Shown piece by piece: positions 38,459 to 50,591 of a stretch of DNA of 64,000 bases (positions within the stretch are counted from its first letter, which is position 1; each line of letters opens with the position of its first letter). Both the position numbers and the translations under genes were made by a program. This DNA comes from Stratiolaelaps scimitus (Eukaryota; Arthropoda; Arachnida; Mesostigmata; Laelapidae), in contig JABWDB010000006.1 of assembly GCA_019614645.1 (NCBI GenBank), forward strand, positions 7,254,001 through 7,318,000, written 5' to 3'. The notes beneath the pieces are model-generated. The model was not told the origin of the DNA and did no database searches. It saw only the letters and a list, made by a program, of their open reading frames with translations.

Positions 38459-41226
38459 GTAGCCTCACCGAAGTGGTCACTAAAAGGGAATCATGATTTG
38501 TGTTTCCTCCGGGAGATAGCGTTTTTTAATAAGGCCACGTGTGATTCTCCTTGGTTGTCCTTACTGGCAATGGTGATTATGTAATAGATTTATATTCGGA
38601 AACTTGTTGCTGCGGCAAGATGAGCGTCGCTTTATAAAGACAACCGTTTCATGTTCCCGTGTAGTTGTAAACTGAACGAAAACGCAAAGTATAATAAATG
38701 ATACAGTCTAGCATGTGTGGTGGCAAGCACTATTGTAATACATTGAGCAAATTGCCAAGTTTTTTAGCTGACAGCCGTGCAGCAACACATGCCTGGTCAT
38801 TAAACGTTTTCGCTTAGAACGTTTAGAACACTGATATTAAGGTCTCAGGTTTAACTTTTTTCTTGACGTATTAAATGGCCGCGCACAGCAATGTCACCCG
38901 TGGCATCTCGACACGCACGTTCGTAGCTATACGTTCTCTCTCTATCTATCTCTATCCCATTTGTATCGCTCGTAAGCTGATTTATGTTGACCCTGCCGCG
39001 TTGCCGTTTGAAGTTTTCCAAGCTTCGCTAATGATGAAATCCAAGGTTTTTTTTTCCCACTGCTTTGTAAAACTCTTCGAAGTTCACGCTAAATGAACTG
39101 AATGCTGACGAACGCTCGTTCAACGAAGTCAGAACTCCATCCTCAATCCAGATACCTTGAAAAATATGTACACTCGCAGTCAACACCTTTTGAGATTAAT
39201 GGCAGCAAGTAGCTGAGCGTAACTAATGTGGAAATTACGATCTGTGATACGCATGGTGATACACATCTCCATGGTTACACATGGTTACGACAGCGATGAC
39301 GGACTAACATTGTTGGTGCACGATATCGCTATCAAAACTAAAAATAAAGCCAGAGAACAGCGTGACAACACCCAGAAGTGACGCGACAGAAAAGTCAGTG
39401 CGCCCGTTGTACAGTGACCCAGTACGATTTGCCCATAGCAACAATCGTTTGCACACTGTGGTGCAGTGTTGACGTTGGTGGCTCTCCCAAGGGGGCTTGC
39501 GTTCTTATGGAACCTCTTCCACAAACTCGCAAACAAACGCAGAGGCTCACTTGGCATGGATGCGGTGTCCGAGTGAGGAGACGATGCATGTCAGGGTGGC
39601 CGCAGGGTTGAACTGAGAGGCAAATATATATACACACACCCAAACACACACGAAGACACAGCCAGGCAGAGATTGAATGGTATGTGCAAACCTAACATAA
39701 CCGCTTGTGCTCCTCAAAAACAACACAAGCGTTGAGCCACGACTCCAGTGTGGCCCTAACAATATGTTTTGCTCAATGTCACTGTCGCCGATCGATCGTT
39801 TAAAGTAACCTGACGCTGTCAGTAAAGCACAAGACAGTACGCTTTGAATTCAAGGGCAACGGAAAATTGTTGCAGATTTTCATGCCACGAGATAAGTTCA
39901 GATTGGGGTGAGTCTACTGGTGACACAAAATATTCTACGATTTACGCAAGCATGAAGCGAAACGCGAACGCAGCCCGTCTTATATGAGGGTAACTCATTA
40001 TTATAAATAGCATTATGGAGGTTGCTCAAACGTACGCGCAGAATCCAGTTAGTGAGGTTGCTGAACTTCTCTGTAGATCATAGAACAGGATATCGAAACT
40101 ATTTCGTTCACTCTAGGATAAAGAGTGTCGTTGTTACGCGATACTCGGAAGAGAGCTTCAAGACGAAGATGCCCTTCAGTCATGGCAAACTTGCATAACG
40201 ATCGGCTCACCTCGGTAGCCTTCGCAGGAGGCTTTCCGAGCACAGGTTACGATCGTGACGAAGTAACTAGGTTTTACTCAGCATTTACTCAATACCAATT
40301 ATTCTCAGTGCTTCTCAGCCGCCTTCTACATAGCCGATTTAGTCAACTTTCTCTGTAATTAAAAATCGTATGCTGTTAGTAAATTCCTCAACAGCTCGAG
40401 ACTTTAGGGTGATTAACTGGTAACTACATTGGATATAGTTTAACCGGAGGTGGAGAATACGTAGTCTGGCTAACTTCGTATAAGCCGGTTCCTATGAATC
40501 TATGCAGGCGTAGTACCAATTATGTGCCTAACTCTTACTCAAGATAAAGTACAAAAAAATACACATAAGGTTTGCTCAGAGTTGACAGCAGTACGGGTTC
40601 GGCCGGTTGAATATCATGTTAAATAATGCATTTTGCGGTGCCATCAATGAAGGCACATGCATAATATGCCTAACTTACTTATTAAGGATTTTCAGTTAAT
40701 TTAGAAGCTTTGTTTCTCATTACTAGCAACATTCTGAAGTCACTTTTCGTTGACCATAATGTTAATATCGTATCGTGTGGTATTACGTTTAGCTCAGTTG
40801 TGAGAAATCAATTATGATAAAGCTTTGTAGTTGTGACACCTTTTTTTCAACATAGCTAAACGTCACCCTGAAAAACTCGATATTTAGCATTGTGTCCTGC
40901 AGGCTGTGATGCCAGATTATCGGCAAACGTAAAAAGGTGTCGCGAAAAATCTATTATGGCCCCACTCTGGAGAATAAAACGATACACGGTTAGCTCATAT
41001 GATTCCCATAGGAAAAATCCTCTATTCCTTCGCGTCCAAGTATCACATGTTAAGAACACCTCGCCTTCAATCGCCTTCGGAATGCCTACATATATATATC
41101 GTTTTAATTCACGCCAGACGAAGTCCTGCACACCTACACAACGAACCTAGCGATGTCTGTTGGCTGGTATCATTGTTTACAATATTTAAGTCTTTATGTA
41201 TTTGTGTTGCATTTGCCCGTGATTAG
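38459..41226 (+). other. Probable intron
   Basis: A+T-rich sequence without a supported exon. It holds a short GT-rich and CA-rich patch around 39250-39660. The last 70 bases carry the T-rich tract and GTGATTAG acceptor used by the exon at 41227. Confidence 0.5.
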
Positions 41227-41563
41227 GTCGACCGGCGCGTCGGATCAAACGAGTCCCCCGATTTTCTGTACCATCACAGAGAGCAGTTACCGATCCCGCA
41301 ACAACAACAACCGGCGCCGCGTTTCCAGAACGAACGCCGTGTGTTAAGGTCAAATGAGGGTGTTGTATACCAGCGAACGATGATTCGAAACCCCGAGGAC
41401 GCATTCACGGCCACCATCCAGACGAATTTCGAGTGTCCCCGGGGTCGACCGGGATACTACGCCGACGTGCAAAATGGATGTCGGGTGTTTCACATCTGCC
41501 ATGAGTATTCGATGCCCAATGGAGAGCCTCACTCCGTACGATATTCACAGTTCTGCCCACCCG
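41227..41563 (+). CDS. Exon with first two thirds of the CBM14 chitin-binding domain
   Basis: The frame opens right after a T-rich tract ending GTGATTAG and runs to CACCCG|GTTCGT. Counting from the exon start, residues 1-66 are polar with a QQQQPAP patch. Residues 68-113 begin the chitin-binding type-2 domain: FECPRGRPGYYADVQNGC, then RVFHIC, then FCPPG. Cysteines 1-4 fall at residues 70, 85, 91 and 110. The GYYAD and VFHIC signatures are the usual CBM14/CPAP1 hallmarks. The donor splits the Gly codon before the T of the PPG|T turn. An in-frame ATG at 41380 could start a shorter form lacking a signal peptide, but the open frame back to the acceptor and the matching phase at 32866 argue that this is an internal exon. 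Confidence 0.92.
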
Positions 41564-42993
41564 GTTCGTACTACCTATTACTACTAGACTATACGACAGC
41601 CCAGGTATAACATGTCCAATCAGCTAACAGCTGGCCCGAACATTTGTCAAACACAACTTTACAACTCTGCAGAAGGGTTGGATGCTTTGGCTTTTTGCTC
41701 TCTCTCTCTCTCTCAGAACTCCGTTACAAAGTCTCATAGTCGTGTTTGTATATTTGCAGATTTTCGCTTCGTATTAAAGACTGAGTCCGATGTTTCAAAC
41801 TCTCATTTAGCTAAGCATACACTGCGTTCACTGCGACAGCTATGAGTATACCTTACTATTCATTTGGTATTTATTATATTGATTAGGTACTGCTCGTCCC
41901 CATTGACTGTAGTTGATCAGTAAAGTCAGGTGATTTCGGAACAGCTGTCACTACGGCGAAACTCAAGCTGGATACCTCTCGACTCGATTGAACCGCCTCT
42001 CCTATGCTATAACACACGTGGCTATCTCCCTAAGCTTCGCATTCAGATACCTCTTTATGCTGCGTATCGTCTCGTGCTGCCCCACAACGGCTCGATTATA
42101 CATTGCCAACTAGCTCTTCTTTTCCCTTTACACCAGTGCCCTTCAGATATCATTCACTTCCTCGGCAGTTTCAGTATCCTTCAAGCCAAGATATTCATTC
42201 AGGCCATGTTAGCTTTCTCCCCACATTACCCTCTCAATCTCTCCCCCTCCGTTTCTCTGAGGATAGGACACCGCAGGGGTGCATGGTTTTAACCGTTGTC
42301 GTTATTGTTGCTGCCGTTTAACCCTTCTTGGCTTCACCTGGCTTGAATGAATCTACACCTATTCTATATGTAGGTACCTGTACATCGTCCCGCTCGAAGC
42401 CAGCACAGGACACGGGTACTGTTCTACAGGTCGTAAGCCCCAAGATCTGTCCCGTGAGCCTGGGCAACAATTGCTCGTCGGGGTGCGTCAGGATCTCTGG
42501 CAATACTGTTATCGCTAATCATTCTGTACAGAGTTTCCTCTGATTGAGAGCTGTCACACGATGCTGGTGCGGTAGCCGCTTCATAGACGGGAGCCTTCTC
42601 TCTGTCGTGTGACCCAAGGGAGTTACAATGTTCTATAGTGACACACGCCGTATCCGATAGAGATGGCAAAAACACATGCATCGATTGTTGTTGTTGCTGT
42701 TGTAGCGGTGACGGCAACAGCAGCGCCTCTGGCGGTGGTCGAGATAGAAATGGCAATCGTAGAGGTTTAGCGTCACCCAGCAGAATCGCATGAATCGAAC
42801 GCGACCGATGTTGAAACATTCGCAGAGGAGAAGGGGACTAGCGGGCTACCTTGATATTCAGAGTTATGTGATGTTGCTCAATAATGTGCGTTTGGGAATT
42901 TTTGCTAGCACGTCATGCTCAGCGCAAATATTATATGATAGATTCGTTTAAGAATTATATATATATATATATATATTATTCTTAGGCGAACAT

Positions 42994-43030
<37 letters not shown>

Positions 43031-43698
43031 ATTGTTTATTAGTCAGGTGACGTCTCCAAATTGAGCAATATAACATTCTAGTTATCTGCGAAGCACAAAG
43101 TATACGAAGCAATCTTCAGGTCGTGGCTATCATTGGCTCACTGACTGAAAATATATAATAGCATGCCGATGGATGGATCGACTGTAATTTGATTCAATAG
43201 CTCCTTTATTAACCAAAATGAATGGTACGAAAGAAACTAAATTAGCCTAATATCATACTGTTTTCACTCAACGAGCGCTTCTTCGATGGGAAGGTAAACG
43301 GAAAGTCAACCTATAAGAGCAGTATATTACCCTCAAGTGAAGGTTGTATAGAGTTCACTATGGAAAGCCTTTTTCGAAGTCATGTATATAATATATATAT
43401 ATATGTAGAGAGAGAGAGAGAAAACACAACGAGAAAAACCAATTATTCAGTCCGCTTTGGTGCTCCCGCAGGTTTCTCAGATGTGCACGAACAGCTTTTG
43501 TTCGTCTACGTCCATCCATGATATTCACAGTTATAGAATCTCTTGAAAATGAACACGCACTCAAATCATGCCGGTGGCATACGCGTACATCGTTCGAACG
43601 CATATGTCTACATGCGCTGTCCAATTCTTATCGAAAACAACGAAATGTTGCCTTGTTACGTCGGATGCTAATGTTATTCTTGTCCAATGATACCTTAG
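41564..43698 (+). other. Intron inside the CBM14 domain
   Basis: GTTCGT donor, CCTTAG acceptor. It contains a CT run near 41700, a TTG/TTGC patch near 42690, two (TA)n tracts at 42955-43029 and a mixed TA/GA tract at 43384-43421. The intron position, at the Gly-Thr turn between cysteines 4 and 5, is fixed by the two flanking halves of the domain. Confidence 0.85.
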
Positions 43699-43870
43699 GA
43701 ACTATGTTCGATCAGCTGACGTTGACCTGCAACTTCGTCTGGGCAGCCGTTCCCTGCGGCTCGGCCAACCAGTTCTTCTATGTCAACTCGAACCTCTATC
43801 AACCTGACGTGCATTTCATCTCGGACGCCGACGTCGAGCGGGGCCGTTCGCTTAATCCGGCAAGATACAG
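43699..43870 (+). CDS. Exon with last third of the CBM14 domain
   Basis: It starts with GA after ACCTTAG; the split codon becomes GGA (Gly), restoring FCPPGTMFDQLTLTC. Cysteines 5 and 6 are at joined residues 123 and 132. The full spacing is C-x14-C-x5-C-x18-C-x12-C-x8-C, normal for CBM14 apart from a rather long third loop. The domain is followed by CGSANQFFYVNSNLYQPDV, which resembles the conserved Tyr/Asn-containing segment after the last Cys in CPAP1 proteins. The exon ends at AAGATACAG|GTTAGT after two bases of an Arg codon. G+C-ending codons dominate (TTC, GTC, AAC, GAC, GCC), clearly different from the surrounding intron DNA. Confidence 0.93.
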
Positions 43871-45005
43871 GTTAGTCAACTAGCGTCTATTGAACAACTT
43901 GTTGTTGTGGTTGTTTCTCTCGTTTACATCGAAGGGCTATTTTTCTGACTGAAGGACTAGATGTCGACTTCATAGGATTATTAATTAGTATTGGCCCAAT
44001 GTTCTTCAATGGTAGATGCCGGTTTGCTTTCATCCTTTGAGTATATCCTGCTCCTGAGCTATCTGGGGTATCGTAAAGGACATAATAATTGTACTGATAA
44101 CTTCCAATGTCGTATTGCTAAAGACACTGAAGACACACACACACACACATAGTACATCTCTTGTCAGACAATTGCATGCGTTCATCACGTATACTCTCTA
44201 CTGATGTTTGTGTTTCTGGAAATACATATAGTCTGGCCGCTTCTTTTCAATATGCTATATATATATATATCTCATCACTGCCATTAACCGATTGAGGACC
44301 GAAGTATCATTTATCATTGAGCACATATACAGGGGCGACCAGCTTATAGTTGGCCAAGTATCGTACCGTAGGTCAGGAGTTAGAAAAACGATGACCTCGA
44401 GCTAGTAAACAGGCAGGTTAACGGATGAAACAGTGCTTCATTAACTGTAAGGCTATTTTTTGCTATTTTTCCATGAGTGCGCTTATTTTCGATGATGTGC
44501 CCGCCAACAACTCCCTTGGTGGAATTTATTTTGACTAGAGCACAGAAATATCATTCGTACTGCTCTCCCAACCAAGATTTGGAAACCTATTTGGAAACCG
44601 ATCATAAGCGCACCATAAATCGGCTATTAATCGGATATTAAATATATATAACTCGCAGTGGCGCCTACAGGTCGGAAGAAGGTTATCTGGCTCCCATGCT
44701 TCATTCTTTGTCTACTGAACAGAAGGAACATATTGACATGATGCACAATACCGACGGTCAGGATATCGTTGCACGCTTTGTTCCACAATGAACTACAGGT
44801 TTCTAGATTCGTTTCGACGGGAGAGCATCGTCCGACTGAAGGACTAGATGTCGACTTCATAGGACGATTAATTAGTGCTGGTCCCAATGTTCCTCAATAG
44901 TAGATGCACAATATCAACAATATTAGTATCTATTATAGTCTCGTTGATGTTCAGTTATTAGCAAATCGTATCTCACAGACCCAATCCTATTTGTTTGATT
45001 CACAG
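43871..45005 (+). other. Intron containing a 74-bp direct repeat
   Basis: GTTAGT donor, TTTGTTTGATTCACAG acceptor. Two nearly identical 74-bp segments lie near the two ends of the intron (43946-44019 and 44833-44906). A short CA run near 44140 and a TA run near 44260 are also present. Confidence 0.85.
43946..44906. repeat. 74-bp direct repeats near both ends of the last intron
   Basis: The segments at 43946-44019 and 44833-44906 both start TGACT or CGACT followed by GAAGGACTAGATGTCGACTT, continue CATAGGA..ATTAATTAGT and end CAAT.GTAGATGC, with only a handful of differences. The 813 bases between them are not repeated. Read on the minus strand, both copies keep one open frame (copy 1 GPILINNPMKSTSSPSV, copy 2 GPALINRPMKSTSSPSV), and copy 2 extends to an 86-codon open frame (44627-44887). 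That suggests fragments of a dispersed element that once coded for protein; the element was not identified. Confidence 0.7.
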
Positions 45006-46329
45006 GTCGTACGAGCCAGAACGTTACACGACCTACGTTCCGTCGGCTGTTCCAGTGACAAGAGCGAGGGCTGCGGCAAAGAGCGTCATCTCACAACCTG
45101 CTCTGGCTGTGTCCAGTCAACCGGCTCTACCTCCAGCCGTCACAACCTACGAAAGAACCAGATACATTTCCCGGCCAGCTGTCGCGTATCATACGCGAGC
45201 CGCCGGGGGTCGTGTCCACTATGACACGCATACGGTCACACACGACGGTGGACACTCGGACGTTCATGTCGAGCGGAACTTGGTAGAGCCACTCACTACG
45301 AGATATGTGCGGCCCGCATCTGTCGGAGAAAGGCTTATATCGGAATCGCCTCGTCATGCCCACAATGTGTTCATTACACCGCCGTCACATACAAACGCTC
45401 ATGTTTACACACAGCGAGTCGAGCCGCCTAAGGTTAGCGTTCACCCGGCTCAGGTGCGCTTCTCAAGTTATGCGCCTCATATGGGCTTCCTCGGTTTCAT
45501 ACCCGATCAGCATTACACCACCATCTCGTCCTCCAGCTTCCCGTACGGTCGCGGTCAAACATCCAGTGGAACGTTCCGTTCGTCATACGATTCGCGCTAT
45601 CAGAATGTCATTCCGAATGTTCCCGTACTTTCGCCAAAGGAGCTACCCCGACTCGAGACACCAGCGCCGCCCGAGCGTGTCCAGCCACCTCGTTATATCA
45701 GCGAACACCGCCGCTCCTACGAGCACACTCGCCAGACGCCGAGTGTGCAGGCGCAGCGACCTCTAATTCCAGCGTCGGAGTTTCCCGGTTTCCGACAGAG
45801 CACGGGCGGGGGTTTCCGAAGCTCGCTAAACATCCAGCACAACGACCCTCACTCACATCATCACAGCCACCATAATCATGAACTCCATGGACACGGTCAC
45901 CATGCCGCAGCTGTCCCGCTGCCGCCTACTCCAGCACCCCAGCAACGATCTCTGTCCCCCGTACCGGTGGTACCGGTTACAGCTGAAAGGCGTCCAGCTT
46001 CGGCCCGAACGGAGGAGATTATCGAGGAAGTTATCATCGATAAGGCACGCCGTCCCGCGTCGGTTACGCTACAGCAGTATGATTCGCGGCACGGTCATGA
46101 TTTCGGACGGCGCGCAAAATCGCGCACGGAGACGACGGAGACCACGGAGTTCGTGCAGGAGCCGGTGACAGTTCGCGGCGGCCGGCGCGCCAAGACCCTG
46201 TTCCCTGCCACCGTTGACGAAGTGCCATACCTTAAACGAACAGCCCGTTCGCACAGAGAATTCGTAGAGCCTGCTTTTAAAGGTGCTTCTGCTATACCCG
46301 GCATTATCCCTCAGGAGTATCTCGAGTAA
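45006..46329 (+). CDS. Terminal exon: long disordered Arg/Ser/Pro/His-rich tail
   Basis: It starts one base into the split Arg codon after TTCACAG and reads on as SYEPERYTTYVPSAVPVTRA to a TAA at 46327. It codes for about 440 residues with no predicted fold: many R, S, P, H, Y and V, few Cys, several Tyr-Val/Pro patches suited to cuticle packing, a His cluster (HSHHHSHHNHELHGHGHH) near 45850-45905, and RPAS motifs in three places (YVRPAS, ERRPAS, ARRPAS). Near the end are an acidic block (EEIIEEVIID) and a basic block (GGRRAKTLFP). This is the longest open frame in the window and cannot be chance. The His cluster may bind metal or respond to pH (inference). The tail is longer than in most single-domain CPAP1 proteins I know of, and no second chitin-binding domain follows. 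Confidence 0.95.
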
Positions 46330-46989
46330 ACGGAAATTATGACTTTTCCACATGTGCATATAAATACGTCAAACATACACAGTATATATATAGTATATAT
46401 ATATATATATGTGTGCCATCGCGTGTTCTCTTAGGCCTCACAGACTACAGCCTATGAGCAACCATAGCCAAATATAAACGAAAACGGTAGAAAGTACAAG
46501 GGAACGATGCCGGAATCGCTAAACTTAGCTTCTATTAACTTCACCATCATCGAGGAATTCCCGGCTTCTCCTGAGGTCCCTCGCCATAGTCGCTGGTGAC
46601 ACTGCCTTGTTGCCACCTATTATCACCATACCGCAGTTCCCAATCCCCTGTGCTCTCGTTCCTATCCGCTCTGGTTGCCTTGTTTGTCCTGAACCTATTT
46701 GCATCTCGAGCTGCTTAGCTTCTCACACGTTCTCCAGTTGCCTCGTGCGCTATCTGCCCCCCCCATCCCTCTCTCTTTCTCTCTCTCTCTTGAGTTCTCA
46801 CTCATTCCATCACTGTACACTTCGTCTTCCTCCTCCTTGTAAACTTCTTCCTTCCTCCCTGCGATAAACTAGTGACTCTTTTTCGAGCGACTGCCAAACC
46901 TGTCTATTCACTCACTGAACAAGGGAGCACACACAGTCACAACGTTCCGGTGCGCGCGTGCAGCACGCCGTACACCAAGTCAGCCCCGA

Positions 46990-47045
46990 CTGGGGGCGGC
47001 GGTGGGGGTGGCGGCGGCGGCGGCGGCGGCGGTGGCGGCGGCGCC
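46990..47045. repeat. GGC/GGT triplet tract in the probable 3' UTR
   Basis: Over 50 bases of GGC and GGT repeats. It produces poly-Gly, poly-Pro and poly-Ala frames on both strands but lies downstream of the stop codon of the only supported gene. Confidence 0.9.
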
Positions 47046-47834
47046 AGCAGCAGACCGAAGACACACACCCCTTCTTTCTTGTCTCCTTGCAACACGCTGC
47101 CGAAACGCTGGGTCCTGGGAGAATCTTGGGGACCACGTTCCAAGCAGCATCTCGGCAGCCCGCCCTCTTTCATCGTGCACATCGCGCCATCGCCCATGCT
47201 TCCTTTTCGTGAATGTGTTTTATCGATATTCGTTTTTCAAGCGTTTGCGGGGTGGATGTGCAACTCGGTACGCTAGTCTCTGATGCGAATGAGCTTCCGC
47301 GAAAGCTTTTGTCGCCGTCGCCGTCTCCATTTCCTCCTTTCCTTAGTCGGTCAAGTGTCGTAGCCAGTCACTTCTGGCTTCTGTCGGAGTTGAGTTGCGG
47401 GCCATAGCATCTGCGATCATGGGATGAAGGGGGGGGCCAGACGCTGGTAAAAGCAACGCTCGGGCAGGGGCCATCTCGGATGGAGGAAGTGATGGTGCCC
47501 GCGACTTGGCTGCCGCTACTGCTGTAAAGGCGGACGGAAGATTCGATTGTGTCGAGCGGTGTAAACAATGTTGTTTAGCCTTAGGCCTGCCTCTGCCAAC
47601 AAACAGCCAGCACGCCAACGAGTCGAACGGCCAGATCGATATTCGTCATGTTGCGTTGTTGTTGCCTACCACTGCATTGCATGGCATGCTGTCGTGCGTT
47701 GTTGTTGATGAGTTCACTCAGCTGGTTGACGTGTACATCAATGCGTCTGAGTTAGCGCCAGTTCTTTCGAAGTTCTGTCGCAGTTGTTGTATATTTATTC
47801 TCTGTTATCATTTTATATATATATATATATCTAA

Positions 47835-47840
47835 AATAAA
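47835..47840 (+). terminator. Candidate polyadenylation signal AATAAA
   Basis: First canonical AATAAA downstream of the stop codon at 46329. The sequence before it is mixed in composition and the sequence after it turns A+T-rich and featureless. An AACAGAATAAAC match near 48136 is an alternative. Confidence 0.35.
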
Positions 47841-48320
47841 TGGTAATTAGTATATGGAGTAATTGGTCATGCTTTTAAGGATCGTTGGCTCACGCATATA
47901 GTGGCGTGATTGAGTAACTAAACTATTTAGTAACTATCGTGTAACTGTCATGTTCGCATATACATCGACATTAGGACTGCTCTCGAGTCCCAATATAGAA
48001 TGTATATACTCTATTTTTTTTCCAGCTCACCCTCAGCTGTTCCCCTGGATGTATATACTTAGAAAAATATAAGTAAAATTAAATGCGCACTTAACTCGTC
48101 ATGCATTCGCACGCTGTTGGAAGCAATCCACTAAAACAGAATAAACAAATTTGTAAATCCTTGTGCACTTCAAATAGGAAAAGTTCATCTGCGGACATAT
48201 CTTTGACAATATACATCAGTTATAGAAGTTAAGGTAATCAAATTTCGTACACTGGAGGTGGAGAACAAACTCAAATATAGACGTGGGCATTAGTCTATAA
48301 TTATTATAGATTAACCTTGG

Positions 48321-48475
48321 GGTACAGCGTAGATATGTAGACCGGTGGAGAGATGTGTCCCAGGCCGCAGCTTCAAGTCCTGCCGTGGCCTCAGGCAAGT
48401 GTAGATTTTCCTCCCGATATTTCCCCGTGGTATTCCCGCTACACGGAAAGGTTTCGAGAGATGTTTAGTGGGAGA
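48321..48475 (+). mobile_element. Degenerate tRNA-like SINE, second type
   Basis: An A-box-like stretch (GCGTAGATATGTAGACCGG) and a B-box-like GCTTCAAGTCCTG (48370-48382) are spaced as in a tRNA. They are followed by CTCAGGCAAGTGTAGATTTT and TATTTCCCCGTGGTATTCCC. A 'TTCCC(C)GTGGT(A)TTCCC' block after a tRNA head resembles conserved central parts of several arthropod SINE families (recollection, not checked). I saw no second copy in the window. Confidence 0.4.
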
Positions 48476-50591
48476 AGATTCTGGTGGCCAGCCACAAACG
48501 GAAGTACAAAGTTATAGATATATATATATATATACATCTGGTGATGTCTGCCTCTTTGCATTACATGCAAACCAAATATGATGTGTATGTAAATATAAGA
48601 ATGAATTAATATGGTATTTTAAGTCTCTCTGAAGCGGAGCTAGCGTTCAAAAGTATCTATGGTGCGCATCCTATGCGCGAAATGCATCCTATTTGCGAAT
48701 AGTCCTTAAGACTAAGAGCCTCAGTGCCCGACGTTTCATAGACACTGCGAAAGTCTCTCGCGCGACTGCAGAACTGAATGTTGGTTGACAGATATGCGAC
48801 TTATCTTTTATAAATCCCCAATGAAAAACCCCAATAGGCTTAGAAACGGGACTTAGGCCGGTTTTGCAAAAACCTCTCGAACATGATTTTTTTCCCCAAA
48901 TGCAGAAGTAACCTACGAATCCCTCTGCAGCAGTCCCGTTCAGTGTGTTCCGCTGGCTACCCTAAAAGCGGTAATATTCAATGCGTCACAGTCATCCGCT
49001 ACTCGTTGGTCGAATCGAAATCGACTATTTTAACAAGACCAACATTTACACTCGGCTAGATGACGTACACAAATTCTCTTCTTTGTTGCAAATATAAAAA
49101 GAAAAACGATAATCAAGTCCCGTTCTTGGAACGATCTGCCCCCTGTTAGGAATTAATTTACGCCGCCTACCTTACTCTGACATATGTGGCACTTTACAAA
49201 AGTAGAATTTGGCAAATTCGTTTTAACTCCGAGGTATCGCCATTCGAGCAGATGCCTTCGGTAAAACATGCTTCGAACCTGCATACTATACGTAACCCAT
49301 CTAGATAGTATCTTTGACCAGTTATAGGTGTAACCTATGTGTAATTTTTAACTTTATTCTCTGTGACTATTTCGTCAAGACACGAACTACTTTCCACTAC
49401 GGTAGAATTCATACCGCGAGTAGCAAAAATTCATACAGCTTGACAAGCAAAAAGGTATTCCGGACGTCCGCGCTATACGAGGTTGTAACACGTGACAAGC
49501 GACACACGCCGCCCGTCAAATCTAACTGGGTGAAACCTCAACGATTTGCTCTGGGTTGACAAAGTTGTCACCGTTATTTACCATTTACTATAGTCCCATG
49601 GGACGATCTTTTTTTCAGGTGACGGCGAATGGCGTCATCGGCTCTCATCGCTTCCGCTCTCATGTTAGATGACGCCGAAGAGCTGTCTAGACTGAAAGAC
49701 GCTGTTGGGCGAAGACAAATCGGGGCGCATCTTGTTCAATTGCGCCACGCCCGTGACAACAAAACAGCCTGGCGGGGCGGCTAAAATCGAATGTACAAGC
49801 CTCACCTGATCAATACTGGCAGATTCGGCCGAACACATCATAACCTTTAAGAAGCTTATTTGATCCCCGTTGGGTCAAAGTGGTGTTTTAACAAAGGTAT
49901 CCGGGTCAGCTAGCTGGTGCCTCGCCATATTCTGTTTGGTATCCCGAGTGAGGATGCCTTGACAGAAGGTCTAAATCTCTAAGAAAAACATAACCTTCTG
50001 TGAATATTCGACGGGATGACAATGAGGGACTGAAAGCGAATACGTGTTAGAAAGACAGGCTTACTCACAGCTAACATGTAACGTACACGGTTAAATGCTT
50101 TCGGCATTGCTTCATAAGGCAGAACTTCTTGTCACTTATTTCGATGCATTGATTGACAACAATGAGCAGAGAGTCAACATGTCAAATGTGGCCACGCGTC
50201 GCCGACAAAAAGGCCGTTTCGTTGAGCATTTGTTCTGGTACGAAGACTGTTCAAATGTCAAATGTAGCAAAGCCCATCATCGTATTCGTCTATCTAACGT
50301 ATCCGGGTTGAAAACGAGCGTTGCTGGTTCGAGTCGCAGCCATACGGTATGCATGCGTCAAATTACCATCAGCAGTGTAGCGATGTGCAAGGTAAACGGT
50401 AGAGATCAGTGAAACATGGCGCTGGGTCGAAACAAAATGCTGACCGATCACTTCCCACTTCAATTGCCACTAAAATGTGGGAGCAGCTATTTAGTTGTCA
50501 AAGGATGCCCACAACTTAGAAATGGAAAATAATGTATACCTCGGTTACTTGTGACATCATAGCTAGTTCATACTTCAACATACCTAACAGT

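Larger units (their letters stand above)
32649..46329 (+). other. Gene model: CPAP1-like single-CBM14 cuticular chitin-binding protein, multi-exon
   Basis: This entry joins the exons described separately below. The core is 41227-41563, 43699-43870 and 45006-46329, 1833 coding bases in total, which is exactly 611 codons with the TAA stop. The introns are 41564-43698 and 43871-45005. The exon at 32649-32866 ends on a codon boundary and the exon at 41227 starts on one, so they join without a shift; a 150-bp phase 0-0 candidate lies between them at 38309-38458. Proteins of this layout (family knowledge) are secreted into the cuticle or other chitinous matrix, where the CBM14 domain binds chitin. 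No enzymatic domain is visible. The 5' end with the signal peptide is not fixed: candidates are listed at 30266 and 31916. Strand and exon order are certain for the last three exons, good for 32649-32866 and tentative further upstream. Confidence 0.8.
46330..47840 (+). other. Probable 3' untranslated region
   Basis: After the stop come a TA tract (46381-46411), a CT-rich stretch (about 46740-46800) and a GGC/GGT triplet tract at 46990-47045. The region is more G+C-rich than the DNA beyond 47.85 kb. The first canonical AATAAA after the stop is at 47835-47840; an AATATA variant lies at 46471. No open frame here looks like a separate gene: the glycine, proline and alanine runs seen in several frames all come from the GGC tract. 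Confidence 0.4.

Noticed and set aside
46872..47283. Poly-Gly, poly-Pro and poly-Ala frames on both strands
   Set aside because: All come from the GGC tract in the probable 3' UTR.
50281..50350. GGTTCGAGTCGCAGCC as a tRNA gene B box
   Set aside because: No matching A box or acceptor stem at tRNA spacing; at best a SINE relic.
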